24,405 nt of DNA from Chara braunii (lineage: Eukaryota; Streptophyta; Charophyceae; Charales; Characeae). Location: positions 1,403,760-1,428,164 of the forward strand of contig BFEA01000021.1 of NCBI GenBank assembly GCA_003427395.1. Direction: 5' to 3'. Under the pieces are notes generated by a model. That model saw only the letters and a list, made by a program, of their open reading frames with translations, had not been told where the DNA came from and did no database searches. The position numbers and the translations under genes were made by a program. Positions 1 to 9,880 of this stretch are shown here, piece after piece (the first letter of the stretch is position 1; every line of letters begins with the position of its first letter).

Positions 1-35
1 TCATGAATGGTTTTCTCTGGTCGCGTGCTGGGCAG

Positions 36-1022
36 TTATGTTGAAGGTGTGCAAACATTCCGCTTATGCGACATTCGACGTATGTGTGACCCATGTGCTA
101 TGGCCAATGTGCACAACAGGAACCACAGAAAACAAATCGTCTCGAGTGCCTGCATGTTTGACACGCCTCGAGTGATGTTCTCCACACTGGCTCCTGAACC
201 CGCCGGTGGTCTGCAGGCGCCCTCGTCCCTCCCTTTGGGTGGCGCGGGCGTTGTTCGGTTCAGCATTGACGAGCGTGCACCGCTGGTGCGCAGGGACGGT
301 GCTGCGGCAGCAGTGCGCACGTCCCAGTTATCCGTCAATCGTTCCCCAGACGGCGCACTCGATACATGCTGCCGGGCTGCTGGCGAAGACCCGACACCGC
401 CAGCGACGCCGCCAGCGACGGACGCGCCGCCACGTACTGTGGAAGGTTCCGTCTGCTCCCTTCGAGGCTGCTGCAGGCCACGTGCGGAAGCATGGGCGGC
501 GGTGATGACCGTGCGGCTCGCCTCCATGGCACCGCCAGAACTCAAGCCGAACCGGAGATCAACTCCCCCGTCGTCGCCGTCTCCCAAGCCTTGCTGCAGG
601 AGTGATGTGTACTCGCCGCGTTCGTTGCTTGCCGACCCGCCTACGAGCACCGTCTGCGACAACAGCTGCGTCGACCCCCTGGCGAGAGGAAACGTTGGAA
701 GTTCATCCCCCTCCGGCTCCTCGTTCGAGGGAGGCAGCGGCGTCTCCCACGACAGCAGATGGTTGTACATGGACGGGTCGTACCGCCGTGAAGGCTCCGT
801 CGTCGCAGGTCTTCTTCCGCCCTCAGCTGCAGGCAGAACAGCGCATGCCTTCATGCCCGCCATGGGACGTTCCTCTTGAAGCACAGTGCCTTTCGTCGAC
901 GCCGTGCGCTTTCGAGGTTGCTTCCACGGCCGACACGACAAGCACACGTGGAGGAAGACGACAAAGAGGAAGACGACCACAACGAGCAGCAGCAGAGGCA
1001 ATCTCCTCTGCATATCTGCCAT
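36..1022 (-). CDS. Hypothetical membrane-anchored low-complexity protein (328 codons)
   Basis: This frame is open from an ATG at 1022 down to a TAA at 36-38. Residues about 7-29 are a strong hydrophobic segment (LLLLVVVVFLFVVFLHVCL), followed by a basic patch (RPWKQPRKR), as in a signal anchor with a positive flank. The middle is rich in Ser, Pro, Ala, Gly and Arg and looks disordered. A second hydrophobic stretch (about residues 294-310, ETICFLWFLLCTLAIAH) sits near the C-terminus and may be intronic read-through rather than protein. I do not recognise a domain. A 290-codon frame is also open on the other strand (7-879) but has no comparable N-terminal organisation, so I prefer the minus strand. 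The frame could be the first exon of a longer gene continuing left of the window, or part of a multicopy repeat. Confidence 0.45.
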   Translation of the reverse strand: MADMQRRLPLLLLVVVVFLFVVFLHVCLSCRPWKQPRKRTASTKGTVLQEERPMAGMKACAVLPAAEGGRRPATTEPSRRYDPSMYNHLLSWETPLPPSNEEPEGDELPTFPLARGSTQLLSQTVLVGGSASNERGEYTSLLQQGLGDGDDGGVDLRFGLSSGGAMEASRTVITAAHASARGLQQPRREQTEPSTVRGGASVAGGVAGGVGSSPAARQHVSSAPSGERLTDNWDVRTAAAAPSLRTSGARSSMLNRTTPAPPKGRDEGACRPPAGSGASVENITRGVSNMQALETICFLWFLLCTLAIAHGSHIRRMSHKRNVCTPST

Positions 1023-1451
1023 GAATTCGACATCGACAGGTGACCTTGCACGTGACGTCCTGCTGAACTTTCTCCTCGCATGCTCGCGGACAAGGCCGCT
1101 GGACCTTCATATGCCGTCGACCGACAGCGAAGACGACAAACGTTGGCGCCTCCGATTCAAAAACCGACCGTTGGCGCCCACGCCGCCTCCGTGTGTCGTC
1201 GTGCCGACGTCTGGGGACTCCTCCGTTGCCCGCACCCGAGCCAACGGTCCGCAACGGCCACCCGCCTGGCCACGCTTCGACCCGCGTGCTCCACCCCACC
1301 GGCCAACGGCTACCGGTGGGGGCCGTTGCCGTCGTCGACCGCCAGAAAACCTCTGATGTCCGCCCACCGGCCCGATGGACCTCTCCTGGACCAGCGCCTC
1401 CGTGTCGACGGTGCCATTGTCGCGACGCGACGACTCCTTGAAACGCGGGAA
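1023..1451. other. Upstream region of the minus-strand frame
   Basis: This GC-rich stretch lies between the start codon at 1022 and the hairpin cluster. It presumably holds the promoter and 5' leader of the minus-strand frame. I see no convincing TATA box. Overlapping frames on both strands here look like compositional shadows. Confidence 0.3.
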
Positions 1452-1623
1452 TCCTAAATTTTTCAGTAGGTCCGGTGCTACTGGAAAATTTAGGACGATT
1501 TGGCTGGGGGATCCTAAATCTTTTAGGACGAGTCCTAACGCCGTTTTCACATTTTCGATTCCCGCCTCCCATTTAGGATTGCGTGCAACCAAGACGCAAT
1601 CCTAAAAACAGGAACTTTTAGGA
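1452..1623. repeat. Hairpin cluster built from TCCTAAA / TTTAGGA heptamers
   Basis: Three inverted repeats follow one another: an 18-bp stem with one mismatch (1452-1469 with 1478-1495, 8-nt loop), a 7-bp perfect stem with a 3-nt loop (1512-1528), and a 13-bp perfect stem with a 9-nt loop (1572-1584 with 1594-1606). Each stem begins or ends with TCCTAAA or its complement. The hexamer TCCTAA occurs again at 1533-1538 and TTTAGGA at 1617-1623. It may be a small foldback element or a structured upstream region of the frame ending at 1022. Confidence 0.75.
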
Positions 1624-2416
1624 GTGTCTAACGAGACCCTTAGTCAAATTCTTTCCATGTTGTGTTGGTTTATATTTTGATGCATGGTTTGTTTTTTGTG
1701 TTTCACGGACAAAAAAAAAAGAAAAAAACTTTCCGCCATTTACGGCAGTGGAGATGGTGTGGAACGCTTGCCTGAGTGCTAACACTTGTTGGGATGCTGG
1801 TCAATGAGGATGGTGGTGGTGGTCGTGTTGATTGCGTGCCTCCATGCCAATACTATCAGTGGCGCCATGGCGGGGCGTGCTTGCCTCAGTGGCAACACTA
1901 TCATCCTTACGTCTTAGAAGCGTCGTTGTGGTGAATTTTGTGTGTTGGTCTTTTTGGGTCAATTACCTAGGAAGATTTTCATACCCGGTCGGCCAGGGGG
2001 GGGGGGGGGTCTGACGTCCGGGGTACCCGGGCGTGCAAAAAAAATAAAATATTGTTATCATTATTTCTTTTCAATTTCTTTTTTGCCTTTCTGCACTCTC
2101 CCAGAGGACCCCAAATCCCGGCTGTTTTCATTTTTTGAGAGTTGGCTGTCAAGGGGGGGGGAAGGGGGGCATACATTGTTTTTAAAGGGGCTAAGGGGGT
2201 TTAAAGGGGGGTCCCTTAGTGTGATTTTGTTATTGTCTTTTTCATCTCCAATTCTGATGTGACCCTCACCCAAAAGTTTTTTTTCATGTGTATCGGGGGA
2301 CAAGTTGGGTGCCCGGGCGCCCAGAAAAACAACCTTTTTTTTTTTTTTTTTTNTTTTTAAAACAACCTAGTAAATTACTAATTACTAATTACTAATTACT
2401 AATTAGTAATTTCCGA
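1624..2416. other. Intergenic low-complexity DNA
   Basis: No supportable gene. It holds A/T-rich tracts (about 1710-1730), an imperfect direct repeat (GCTTGCCT-AGTG-AACACT near 1765 and again near 1880), a G-run at about 1997-2010, long T tracts around 2331-2358 with an N at 2353, and a 7-bp microsatellite (ATTACTA-type) at about 2374-2410. Confidence 0.6.
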
Positions 2417-2673
2417 ATGAACTCCCATTTTGTCAAAATGGAGAGTTGAACAAATTGAGCTTTGTCGAAAAGCCCAAAAAACAGGTGAAAATTCTTTAAT
2501 GGTTGTATCTGGACTTCATTCAGTCTAGATGCATCCGAAATATTCTTTTGCTTAGGGAGAGGGTGTGGCATTCTCAGAAGAGAATTTCCGGCATTCTTTT
2601 GGGCTTTTCAACGAAGCCCGGTTTCATTCAACGAATAAAAAAAATCTCCATTTCGACAAACTGGCAGTTAATG
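2417..2673. mobile_element. MITE-like inverted-repeat element, copy 1
   Basis: The two ends are long imperfect inverted repeats of each other, about 2417-2480 and 2597-2673. Outer ends read AATGAACTCCCATTTTGTC and, on the other strand, CATTAACTGCCAGTTTGTC. Inner ends share GAAAAGCCCAAAA. There is no coding capacity. The termini match those of the element at 4772-5022, so these are two copies of one family. The target duplication is unclear. Confidence 0.75.
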
Positions 2674-2890
2674 GGCTGGGGGTGCTTCACATCCTTTGAA
2701 ATTCCCATCATATCCTTTTCTATCCATGGCGTGACAGCATTGGGCGGTGCAAGAGGTGGTCTTGGTGCTGGTTTGGGTGCTTGGGCATTCACAATGGCAG
2801 AGCCCGGTTTTATATGATTGTACCGTCGGTGGCAGTCCCATACGCTCCACCTACTATGCTACGTATGCTGCTTACTTTATACAACGTGCA
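2674..2890. other. Unit flanking the minisatellite
   Basis: No gene seen. The last 80 bases (a segment containing CACCTACTATGCTACGTATG) resemble the sequence around 3927-3975, so this is part of a dispersed repeat that also carries the 24-bp array. Confidence 0.5.
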
Positions 2891-3118
2891 CTAGAACTAC
2901 TCACAGTACCAACACTAGAACTACTCACAGTACCAACACTAGAACTACTCACAGTACCAACACTAGAACTACTCACAGTACCANTACTCACAGTACCAAC
3001 ACTAGAACTACTCACAGTACCAACACTAGAACTACTCACAGTACCAACACTAGAACTACTCACAGTACCAACACTAGAAATACTCACAGTACCAACACTA
3101 GAACTACTCGCAGTACCC
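2891..3118. repeat. 24-bp minisatellite, about ten units
   Basis: The unit is CTAGAACTACTCACAGTACC plus AACA. Full units run 2891-2962 and 3002-3097. A shortened unit with an N at 2984 breaks the array, and the last unit is diverged (CTCGCAGTACCC). Because 24 is a multiple of three, the array is open in several frames and would give an octapeptide repeat (LELLTVPT). I do not regard it as protein coding. Confidence 0.9.
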
Positions 3119-3435
3119 TATGACAGCCACGCTACCCTACAATGGTACTGTCTGCGCCCCTTGACTGGTTGGAATCATACTTGCAACCACACTGTCCTTC
3201 GCACGGCGTGCGGTGCGGCACCTGCCCGTGTTCCGTACCAGCTACAGTTTCCCTTTTTTTTGCTGTTTTTGTAGATTCAGAAGAGTGCACCACCTAAGGA
3301 ACTGATCTTTTTCAAGTACAGTCGTACAAATTTTTCTTTCGGCCCAATTGGGCATGACAAAATTAGACAAATAGCATCCAAAAGGTGTCTGGGACATCAG
3401 TCTTGACCTTTAGGCACCGGCATTACCCTCCCGCT
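3119..3435. other. Intergenic, no gene
   Basis: Unique-looking DNA with a T-rich patch near 3250. No supportable frame, RNA or repeat beyond weak similarity to the 4020-4100 stretch (short CTACC-type words). Confidence 0.5.
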
Positions 3436-3742
3436 ATTTTTTTTTTTTAAATTATTTTTAATTATTTTTATTATTTTTATTTTTTTTCCCACCAACAAAA
3501 GCCCTGAGTGGGGGAGGGGGGACCCCTGTCGCTAGCGACCTGGTAGCGCCGGTCTGGGCCGATACTCCCGGGTGGGTTGCGAGGATTGTGCGCTTCTCCC
3601 TTGAGCGATCACTGGGTAAGTGGGTGGGCCCGCTGCACCGCCAGTAGGGCTGACCCCGGCGCGGGAAGCCCTCTGTCGGACATCCTCCCTGAGCCATAAT
3701 CCCCGACACCTCCACAACCCCTTTTAAAGAAATCTTTAAAGG
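3436..3742 (-). mobile_element. A-tailed retroposon fragment, minus strand
   Basis: Read on the minus strand, a GC-rich body (about 3730 down to 3490) ends in a long A-rich tail interrupted by T (3436-3488), the signature of LINE/SINE-type retroposition. A small hairpin (TTTAAAG / CTTTAAA, about 3723-3740) lies at the presumed 5' side. A minus-strand frame crosses the body but shows no recognisable domain. No target duplication was identified. Confidence 0.5.
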
Positions 3743-4771
3743 GCACGCAGGTGACCATTGAGTCATTGACCCAGCCATGCGACCCCCTCTTTTTTTTGAG
3801 TGAATATTTCCCCCATGCGCTGCACATGCCCCGTGCACTGCCCCGTGCGGGTCCGCTCGTGCGCCGAACGTGCGGAATGTTTCCGTACGGCATCCACTTG
3901 CATGTATGGGTGGAATGTATGAGTGTCAGTTCCATATGCTCCATCTACTATGCCACCCATGGTACTAACTTTCTAGAGCTTACACTAGGACTACTTACAG
4001 CACCCACACTACCCCTATGCACACTCGGCTGCCCATGCCGCCCTGTACACACCATGCTACCCACAACATCCTACCCACATGCATGACACTGCTAGACTAC
4101 AACACTACCTACCTGCACCCTTCCGTCCATCCATCCTACCCATACGTGCATACAAATGTACATGCTTGTGCACATCCGCAGATGCATGTATAAACTCGTA
4201 AATGACTGTATACATAAATGACTGTACACTGTATACACACTCATACATATACGTCCCCACTTTCATTTCACCTTTTCGGTTCTTCATTTTTAACATTTGT
4301 TTGCCTAGTTTCTCTTGCTTTGTGATTTGACTTTACTTCATTTTTTCCTCCTTCACTTCGGCCATCTCTTAACCCGCCAGTACCTTGCGGGCAATGTTTT
4401 TTTTGCCTGGGAAAGGTACCGGCAGTTTAAAGATGTGTGCAATGTGCATGTCCATCGTTTTATTCACATGCATTTGAGTGTATGCATCTCTCCATCCCTC
4501 ACACCCATCCCCCCATCCATTCACGAATCGTTTCTACATCTCTTTCCTTTTTCCTTCATGCGGTCTGTCTGTCTACGCGCACGTATGCCTCCCTCCCTCC
4601 CTCCCTCCCTCCCTCCCTCCGCCTGTCTGTTGCAGATAGGCAGAAGACCTACATACCAACGTACATTCCGATAGATAGACAAGCATACATGCAAACATAG
4701 ACATACAGTCAGAGAAATGAATAGGGAGGCAAACAACACAGAGGACAAAATGGAAGAGGTGTACGCATTGC
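3743..4771. repeat. Dispersed repeat and simple-sequence DNA
   Basis: Bases about 3927-4020 are a diverged relative of 2824-2914, including one unexpanded version of the CTAGAACTACTCACAG unit. Then come TACATA/CATC-rich low-complexity sequence (4100-4260) and a (CCCT)n tract at 4588-4620. No gene is supportable. Confidence 0.6.
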
Positions 4772-5022
4772 AATGAACTGCCATTTCGTCAAAACGGACA
4801 TCTGTTATTTTTTGAACGAAATTGAAACCGAGGTTTTTGGCCGAAAACTCGTCAAAATTTGCTGTTCCTGAGGGTCCGGCGTTTGTAAAACGCTGGACCC
4901 CCTGGCTGTACATGGACCTAGCTTGAGACCAGGCACCTCCAGGCAGTTTTCGGCCAAAAAAGTCCGTTTCAATTTCGTTCAAAAAATAAAAAATGTCCAT
5001 TTTGACGAAACGGTCGTTAATG
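4772..5022. mobile_element. MITE-like inverted-repeat element, copy 2
   Basis: Terminal inverted repeats span about 4772-4848 and 4946-5022. They share GCCATTTCGTCAAAACGG-type outer ends, TTTTTTGAACGAAATTGAAA, and GGCCGAAAAC inner ends. A nested hairpin (GGTCCGGCGTTT pairing with AAACGCTGGACC, about 4872-4900) sits in the centre. It is non-coding and belongs to the same family as 2417-2673. It lies only about 50 bp beyond the kinase stop codon at 5073. Confidence 0.85.
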
Positions 5023-5072
5023 TAAAAAGATGCATGAGACTTTACTATCACAGAGAAAACATTGTTTCATGA

Positions 5073-5686
5073 TCATAGCGCCGCACCGTATACACAGCCA
5101 TCACCCTTCTGACTATCACTGCTCACGTGCGCCTTCTGTAACATGCAGGGGGTTAGTCGGATGTTGAAAACACACCTTTGCGGAGGAGCAGAAGGATCCG
5201 AACTTCCTTGAGGGGAAGGTTCCGATGGTGGTGGGCTTGGGACCTCCCTTGGAGACGCAGCCGGCGAATCTTGCCTATCGTTTACTGGCAGGTTTACTCG
5301 ACCTTGTGCCATCTGGTTCCGCTCAAAGATGGGCAGCAACTGATCGAAACTTGGCCGTTGCACAGCATCAAAGGCAAAGCATTTCTTGAGAGCCTCTGTC
5401 ACCTCCGCGGGCAACCCGGAAGGAACCGGAGGCTTTTCTTTATCCAGCGCCACGCGCTTCTGAATTTCTAAAATCGACCGGGCACTGTCGAATGGTGGGT
5501 TTCCAGTGAACATGTCGATGACTGAGCACGCAAAGCTCCAAACATCAGACGTCTGATGCAGTCGCCCATCGCCTGCACCCCATGCCTCAGGTGGCATATA
5601 ACAAGGGGTGCCCGCAACCTGGCCGCGCAACAAAGTGGTGGTGGCACTCTCCTTCAAAAGCTTTGACAGTCCGAAGTCCGCCACAA
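5073..5686 (-). CDS. Protein kinase C-lobe exon, KEG-like (downstream exon)
   Basis: This exon encodes the activation segment and the rest of a eukaryotic protein kinase C-lobe: VVADFGLSKLL (DFG magnesium-binding motif), GTPCYMPPEAWG (the APE position is PPE), DVWSFACSVIDMFTGNPPF (helix F Asp), and RPSFDQLLPIF (the conserved late Arg). A Pro/Ser-rich tail follows and a TGA at 5073-5075 ends the frame. The acceptor TTCTTGCAG|TTGTGG places the exon start at 5686. Joining it to the exon ending at 10818 restores the codon and gives a continuous run into VVADFG. The fold and motif order resemble the kinase domain of plant KEG-type ring/kinase/ankyrin proteins, but no RING, ankyrin or HERC-like repeat is visible here. 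A donor-like CCGCAAAG|GTGTGT at 5176/5175 could instead lead to a further exon, so the tail is uncertain. The likely role is Ser/Thr phosphorylation in the cytoplasm; substrate unknown. Confidence 0.85.
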
Positions 5687-7023
5687 CTGCAAGAAGGCAA
5701 TGACAGCACAACTCTCACACCGAGTCAGTTGCTTGCTCCTTTAAACCACCAGTACTTCCTAAAGTAGTGCCCGTTAACGCGCCACGATTTTAGGAAACGA
5801 ACGGGCCACTACAGGAGCGCCCAAATTCATCCGACTAGAAACGTTTCTACTCTATTTTTTTCCGCGGCCGATAGCTGGGCCAAGTACTGGTGGTTTAATC
5901 ACTCAGCACCTGTAACTGACCTGGTTCTTTTTTTTTTCGGTTTTTGGGTTTGAGTACGGTGATGTCACTTTTGAGTATTGAATGAGCGAAGAAAAAAAAA
6001 ACACGCGCCAGCAAAGAAAACAGGTGTGGAGTTCCAAAAAGCAATGAAATTACTTCAAACTTCAAATTACCAATGGCCGTGGTGTCAGGTCGGGGACCCC
6101 AGGGAATTTGCAGATCCGTTTCCCCCATCACATCTAGCACTGGTGGAGATACCGTAATCAATTTGAGGGTGGTAAGGGGTGGTAATTTTAAGCAGTAAGA
6201 AAGTGATGTTTTTTTTTATGTTGCTGCTTGGTATGTCAGGCTAAATCTGGCGGCTTTTTAAAGCTGACGAGGCAGATATCTTTCTCATTGTGTCTTCACA
6301 TTTTTCTGTAGTTTCTGGGTCCCTTTGGGTCTCGTAAAAAGCGAAACTGGGTAAGGCTCCCAGACATTGTCTCATCCAGGTAGATTGTGAGGTCCCCGGC
6401 CGCGATGATACTTTTTGAATATCAGCCTTGGGCACTGGGCCCTCTGTTTAAAAAAAAAAAAAAAACAAAACAAAAAAAAAGGTCGGGTGTCATAACTACA
6501 GGGGTCGGCCGGCCATGGTGTCAATTGCGGAAAGGAAAAAAAAAAAAAAAAAAGCCCAACGGATTCTTTTCTCCCCAAATTGCCGTTTCAAACTCACGAT
6601 GTGGTGATATCTCTGCGGGTGCGTATTTTTCTCGCCTTTGCCAACTCGAAACCTGCCGCGTCCGCCCTCGTCTCTTTTTTTTTTTTTTTTTTTTTTTGCC
6701 AGGTCATCACCTGTTGTGCACCCCAGAGGATTTTATCATCAATTGCTGTCAACTTCGTAACTTTGTATCATTATCACCATTACATCTGTTCACATCTGCG
6801 GGTCTCATGCATCGGAATCCTCGAAGGCACGACAATCACACAAGGCCACACACCCAATGATACATCTGCGAGTCGTGCTAACAATCTGACACGTAGACAC
6901 ACATGCATGCTGGACCATCGAAGACACATATAGAAGAAATGAACCGCATGAAGCCGTCTATATGAAGATGTATCTTCTGAAATTTCAATTCTGAAAAGAA
7001 AGCGAGAATCTGAAGACTACCAA

Positions 7024-7195
7024 CTGACCTAGCTCAGCTGGTACACCCATGAACCCTTGAAATACAGACCTGAGTTTGAACTCCGATGGAATCCGGTAAG
7101 TACATCCGAATTCACATCGGGCTGGTCAGTTCAAAGATGATGCCACCAGTCCGCCGCCCTCGAAAAAAGAAGAAAAGAAAAAGAAAACAGAGAAA
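7024..7195 (+). mobile_element. tRNA-derived SINE, copy 1
   Basis: An RNA polymerase III A box (TAGCTCAGCTGG, 7030-7041) is followed 30 bases later by a B-box-like GAGTTTGAACTCC (7072-7084). A tRNA-unrelated body and an A-rich tail (about 7161-7195) come next. The arrangement is that of a tRNA-derived SINE. The sequence does not fold as an intact tRNA. A second copy lies at about 7925-8032. Confidence 0.75.
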
Positions 7196-7283
7196 TGCTC
7201 AGAAATCTGAAAAAGCATGACAGAAGTTATGTACAATTGCTGCACAATTTCCGCACAAACCTTCAGTGGTGGTCATCTCTTGG

Positions 7284-7763
7284 CTGAGGGAATACCCACA
7301 CGGGGACCTGATGACCTTAGATCCCAAAATTTGAGGCAGTTTTCGGGTCACATTGGAGAGGCCCGCTACCCAAATGTACTTTTTGGTGACCCTTTTGTCA
7401 GCAGCCTGCAGGGCCACAGGAGGACCCTTTTTGAGGGCACCTCCACAAGTGGTCTCAAGCAACCTTTTTGATTTTTGATCATTTTTCCTTTGTCCGTGAG
7501 GTATTTCAAGCAATTCGTGCATGAGGAAAACAGGTGTGTGTTAGTTCAGCATTGAAAAAAAAAAAAAAAAGAACTCTGTATTTTTTGGGGTAAGCAGTGT
7601 GACTACGTGCACTTCCTGGAGGTGCAAATGTCAGGACTGCGACTGTGTCCTTTGTGGACAGAGAACGTGCGTGTGACCACACGGGCACCCAAAGGAGCAA
7701 ATAAATGGTACCAAACGTCCCAGATATTTGCGCCTTTAGGTCCCCGTGTGAGTATGCCCTGAG
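7284..7763. repeat. Inverted-repeat pair bounding about 480 bp
   Basis: Bases 7284-7309 (CTGAGGGAATACCCACACGG then GGACCT) and 7738-7763 are reverse complements at 23 of 26 positions. They could be the terminal repeats of a small non-coding DNA transposon, with a secondary poly-A insertion at about 7553-7571. Extension beyond the 26 bp is weak. Confidence 0.5.
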
Positions 7764-7924
7764 AGTCTCGAGACACGTCCAAACGTGTGGATCACTTCCA
7801 TGATAGGTATGGACATCATGCAGTGTCGTTTGGTTTGGTGTATGGACTTGCTGTGGCAATTATACTCCTACTCTATCACCATAGTTAACCCACGCACACT
7901 TGCCGTGAGTTACTCTCATGTGTG

Positions 7925-8032
7925 ATAAACAGGCCTGAGTTCGAACCCTGATGGAATCAGATCTGTAAAATGACTCTGAATTACCTGGGACCAGTCAGTG
8001 CAAGGACCATCTCTGAAGATCATCATCCCTTA
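7925..8032 (+). mobile_element. tRNA-derived SINE, copy 2 (5' decayed)
   Basis: A near-perfect B box (GAGTTCGAACCC, 7937-7948) is followed by a body matching copy 1: GATGGAATC, GAATT, then CAGTCAGTGCAA against GGTCAGTTCAA, and a GATCATCATC-type end. The A box is not recognisable and the tail is short. Confidence 0.65.
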
Positions 8033-9880
8033 AGCGCGCGCAAACAAAATGTCAGTGGCGTGTGGTGTGGTTTGGGCAGGATGGCTGAAACACCCTCACA
8101 TGTTTAGTGAGTCTATTGAGCATTTGTTGTTCATCAAGGGAGTGCCTGTCGTCCTGTTATTATTATTATTATTTTTTTTTTTGCCTGCTGTCCTAAGGTG
8201 GTTGGCAGGACTGCAAAGTTGCTTGATGTTACGATCCTGGCAATCTTGCAGTGCAATAACTCGAAAGAAAGACAATGTCATTCAATTGCAAATGAAACGA
8301 AAGTGTAATGAAACCTGCAGATTCTCAGTGGGCTGTACATTAGGCTGAGGGCGAAGCCTGGGGCTTGCCTCGGTCTGGTCGCGTCGTAGGTTAGATTCAT
8401 GATTTTGTGTTTTCTGTGTTTTGTTGTCTGTGCTGTTGCTGTGTTTTTTTTCTTAACGCATTGAGGTGCGATGACGTGCTGATTTCTGCTGCCGTGACTA
8501 ACGGCGAGGTTGTACCCTGTTGCGTGTGCCTGTTGTGTTTTGCAGCGTGCTTTGTTGTGTGTGCGTGCAGAGTTTTGGGTCACACTGAGGCCTATATGCT
8601 GTTCTAAAAATAGACCCATTCCGGCCCTGCGATTGCAGGCCCAGTCTTCCCCGACGTCATAGAGGCCCTAAGGGCCTACAGTGGGTAGAGCCCGTAGCTG
8701 GGAAGGGCCTAGAGGCCCTAAGTCGAAACGGTACCGGTAGAGCAGTTTCGGTCCAGTAGGTCTAGGGTAGAATCTAGAAATAGGACAGGCNGAGTAGGTT
8801 TAGGACTTTTGACAGTTCATTTCTCGCGAAGCAGCGTTGGAGAAGCCAAGCAAGTTGGTGGCGGTGACTGTCTGCAGGCGGCATCCTNAGACCTCGCCGT
8901 TGACAGCAGCCATAGCCGGCCCAGTCTGAGTCTGCCATAGCTGGGGCATCCTCAGCGCATCTACCCCTGGGGTATCTGCGTCTGGGCGGGCTATATCGAG
9001 GCTCTACACTGTGTACTCGTGGGTGGTGGCAGCCATAGCTGCCTGTTCCTTCGTCAGAGTTGTCCATCGGCACTGAAGACTCCATCGCAGGACCTGTTCT
9101 TCATCAGGGTGGTTGGCGCTGGCCTCTGAGAGGCTTGTTCTGATACAGCGCTACTAACTGGGTGTAGGATAGAGAGTGGGGTGTGAGTTTTGGGTGTGGC
9201 GAGATACTGGAACAAACTCTGTTACAATATTGTGTGAGTGGCTCATCATCAGTGACAGTTTCAATTGTGATCTTCGCAGGTTCTTCCTTGTGATTGGTTG
9301 TTGGGAGTTGTGTCAGAGAGTGAGAAACACTGTGTGTCTTCTCCCCTACTGTGCATGATTGTCTTCCGCTGTTTATCTTTACCTGTGTGCAGTGTGGACT
9401 CTGTCTACTCTCTCCCCATCTCTTGTGCATGTATGGGCATGTATGAGACTGTCTGTGTGTGAGTGGCGAGAAAATTCGTCAGACAACCAAGTTCGTAACA
9501 AAAGAACTTGGAAAGAGAAATAGACAAAGGAAGAAGAAGAAAAAAGAATGGAAGAAGAAGAAGAACACTAGCAAAGACCAATGTCAATCCCCCTTCATCT
9601 CATCACCATCTTCAACCTCCAATTGCTCCCCCAACTTTTCTTAATAATAATAACAATAGTGATATAGTAATAATAATAATAATAATAATAACAACAGTGA
9701 AAGAACGAACTAGAGCCAAGAATCCTCCCATTACTGCCAGCCACTCAAAGGGCCCACCATAGCTATCCCCTACACCTTCCTCCTGCTCTGTCGAGCAGGT
9801 GGTTATGGCAGACTATCAGAGTGAGGCTCCGATGTTCAAAGGACAACGCAAAGCAGCTATGTCCTTCCTACTCTGGCCGC
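8033..9880. other. Intronic DNA with short repeats
   Basis: No gene supported. Seen here: a (TTA)n/T tract near 8158-8182, the word AGAGGCCCTAAG twice near 8661 and 8711, several GCCATAGC words between 8900 and 9040, two N bases, a GAA-rich tract (9530-9570) and a TAA tract (9640-9695). Confidence 0.45.

Noticed and set aside
823-1572. A 249-codon Arg-rich minus-strand frame
   Set aside because: It overlaps the anchored-protein frame in another phase and runs through the hairpin cluster. Composition is explained by GC-rich shadowing.
1452-1623. Interstitial telomere repeat
   Set aside because: The word is TTTAGGA, not TTTAGGG, and it is arranged as inverted pairs rather than in tandem.
2891-3118. 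CRISPR-like array
   Set aside because: The repeats are directly contiguous without spacers, and the genome is eukaryotic.
2747-3274. A 175-codon frame with an LELLTVPT octapeptide repeat
   Set aside because: It is the translation of a 24-bp DNA minisatellite, broken by an N. Other frames and the other strand are equally open, so it is not evidence for a repeat protein.
6387-6860. A 157-codon plus-strand frame with Lys and Phe runs
   Set aside because: It is stitched together by poly-A and poly-T tracts in the kinase intron.
7028-7100. A tRNA gene
   Set aside because: The A and B boxes are present but the acceptor, D and anticodon stems do not pair. A second dispersed copy and an A-rich tail indicate a SINE.
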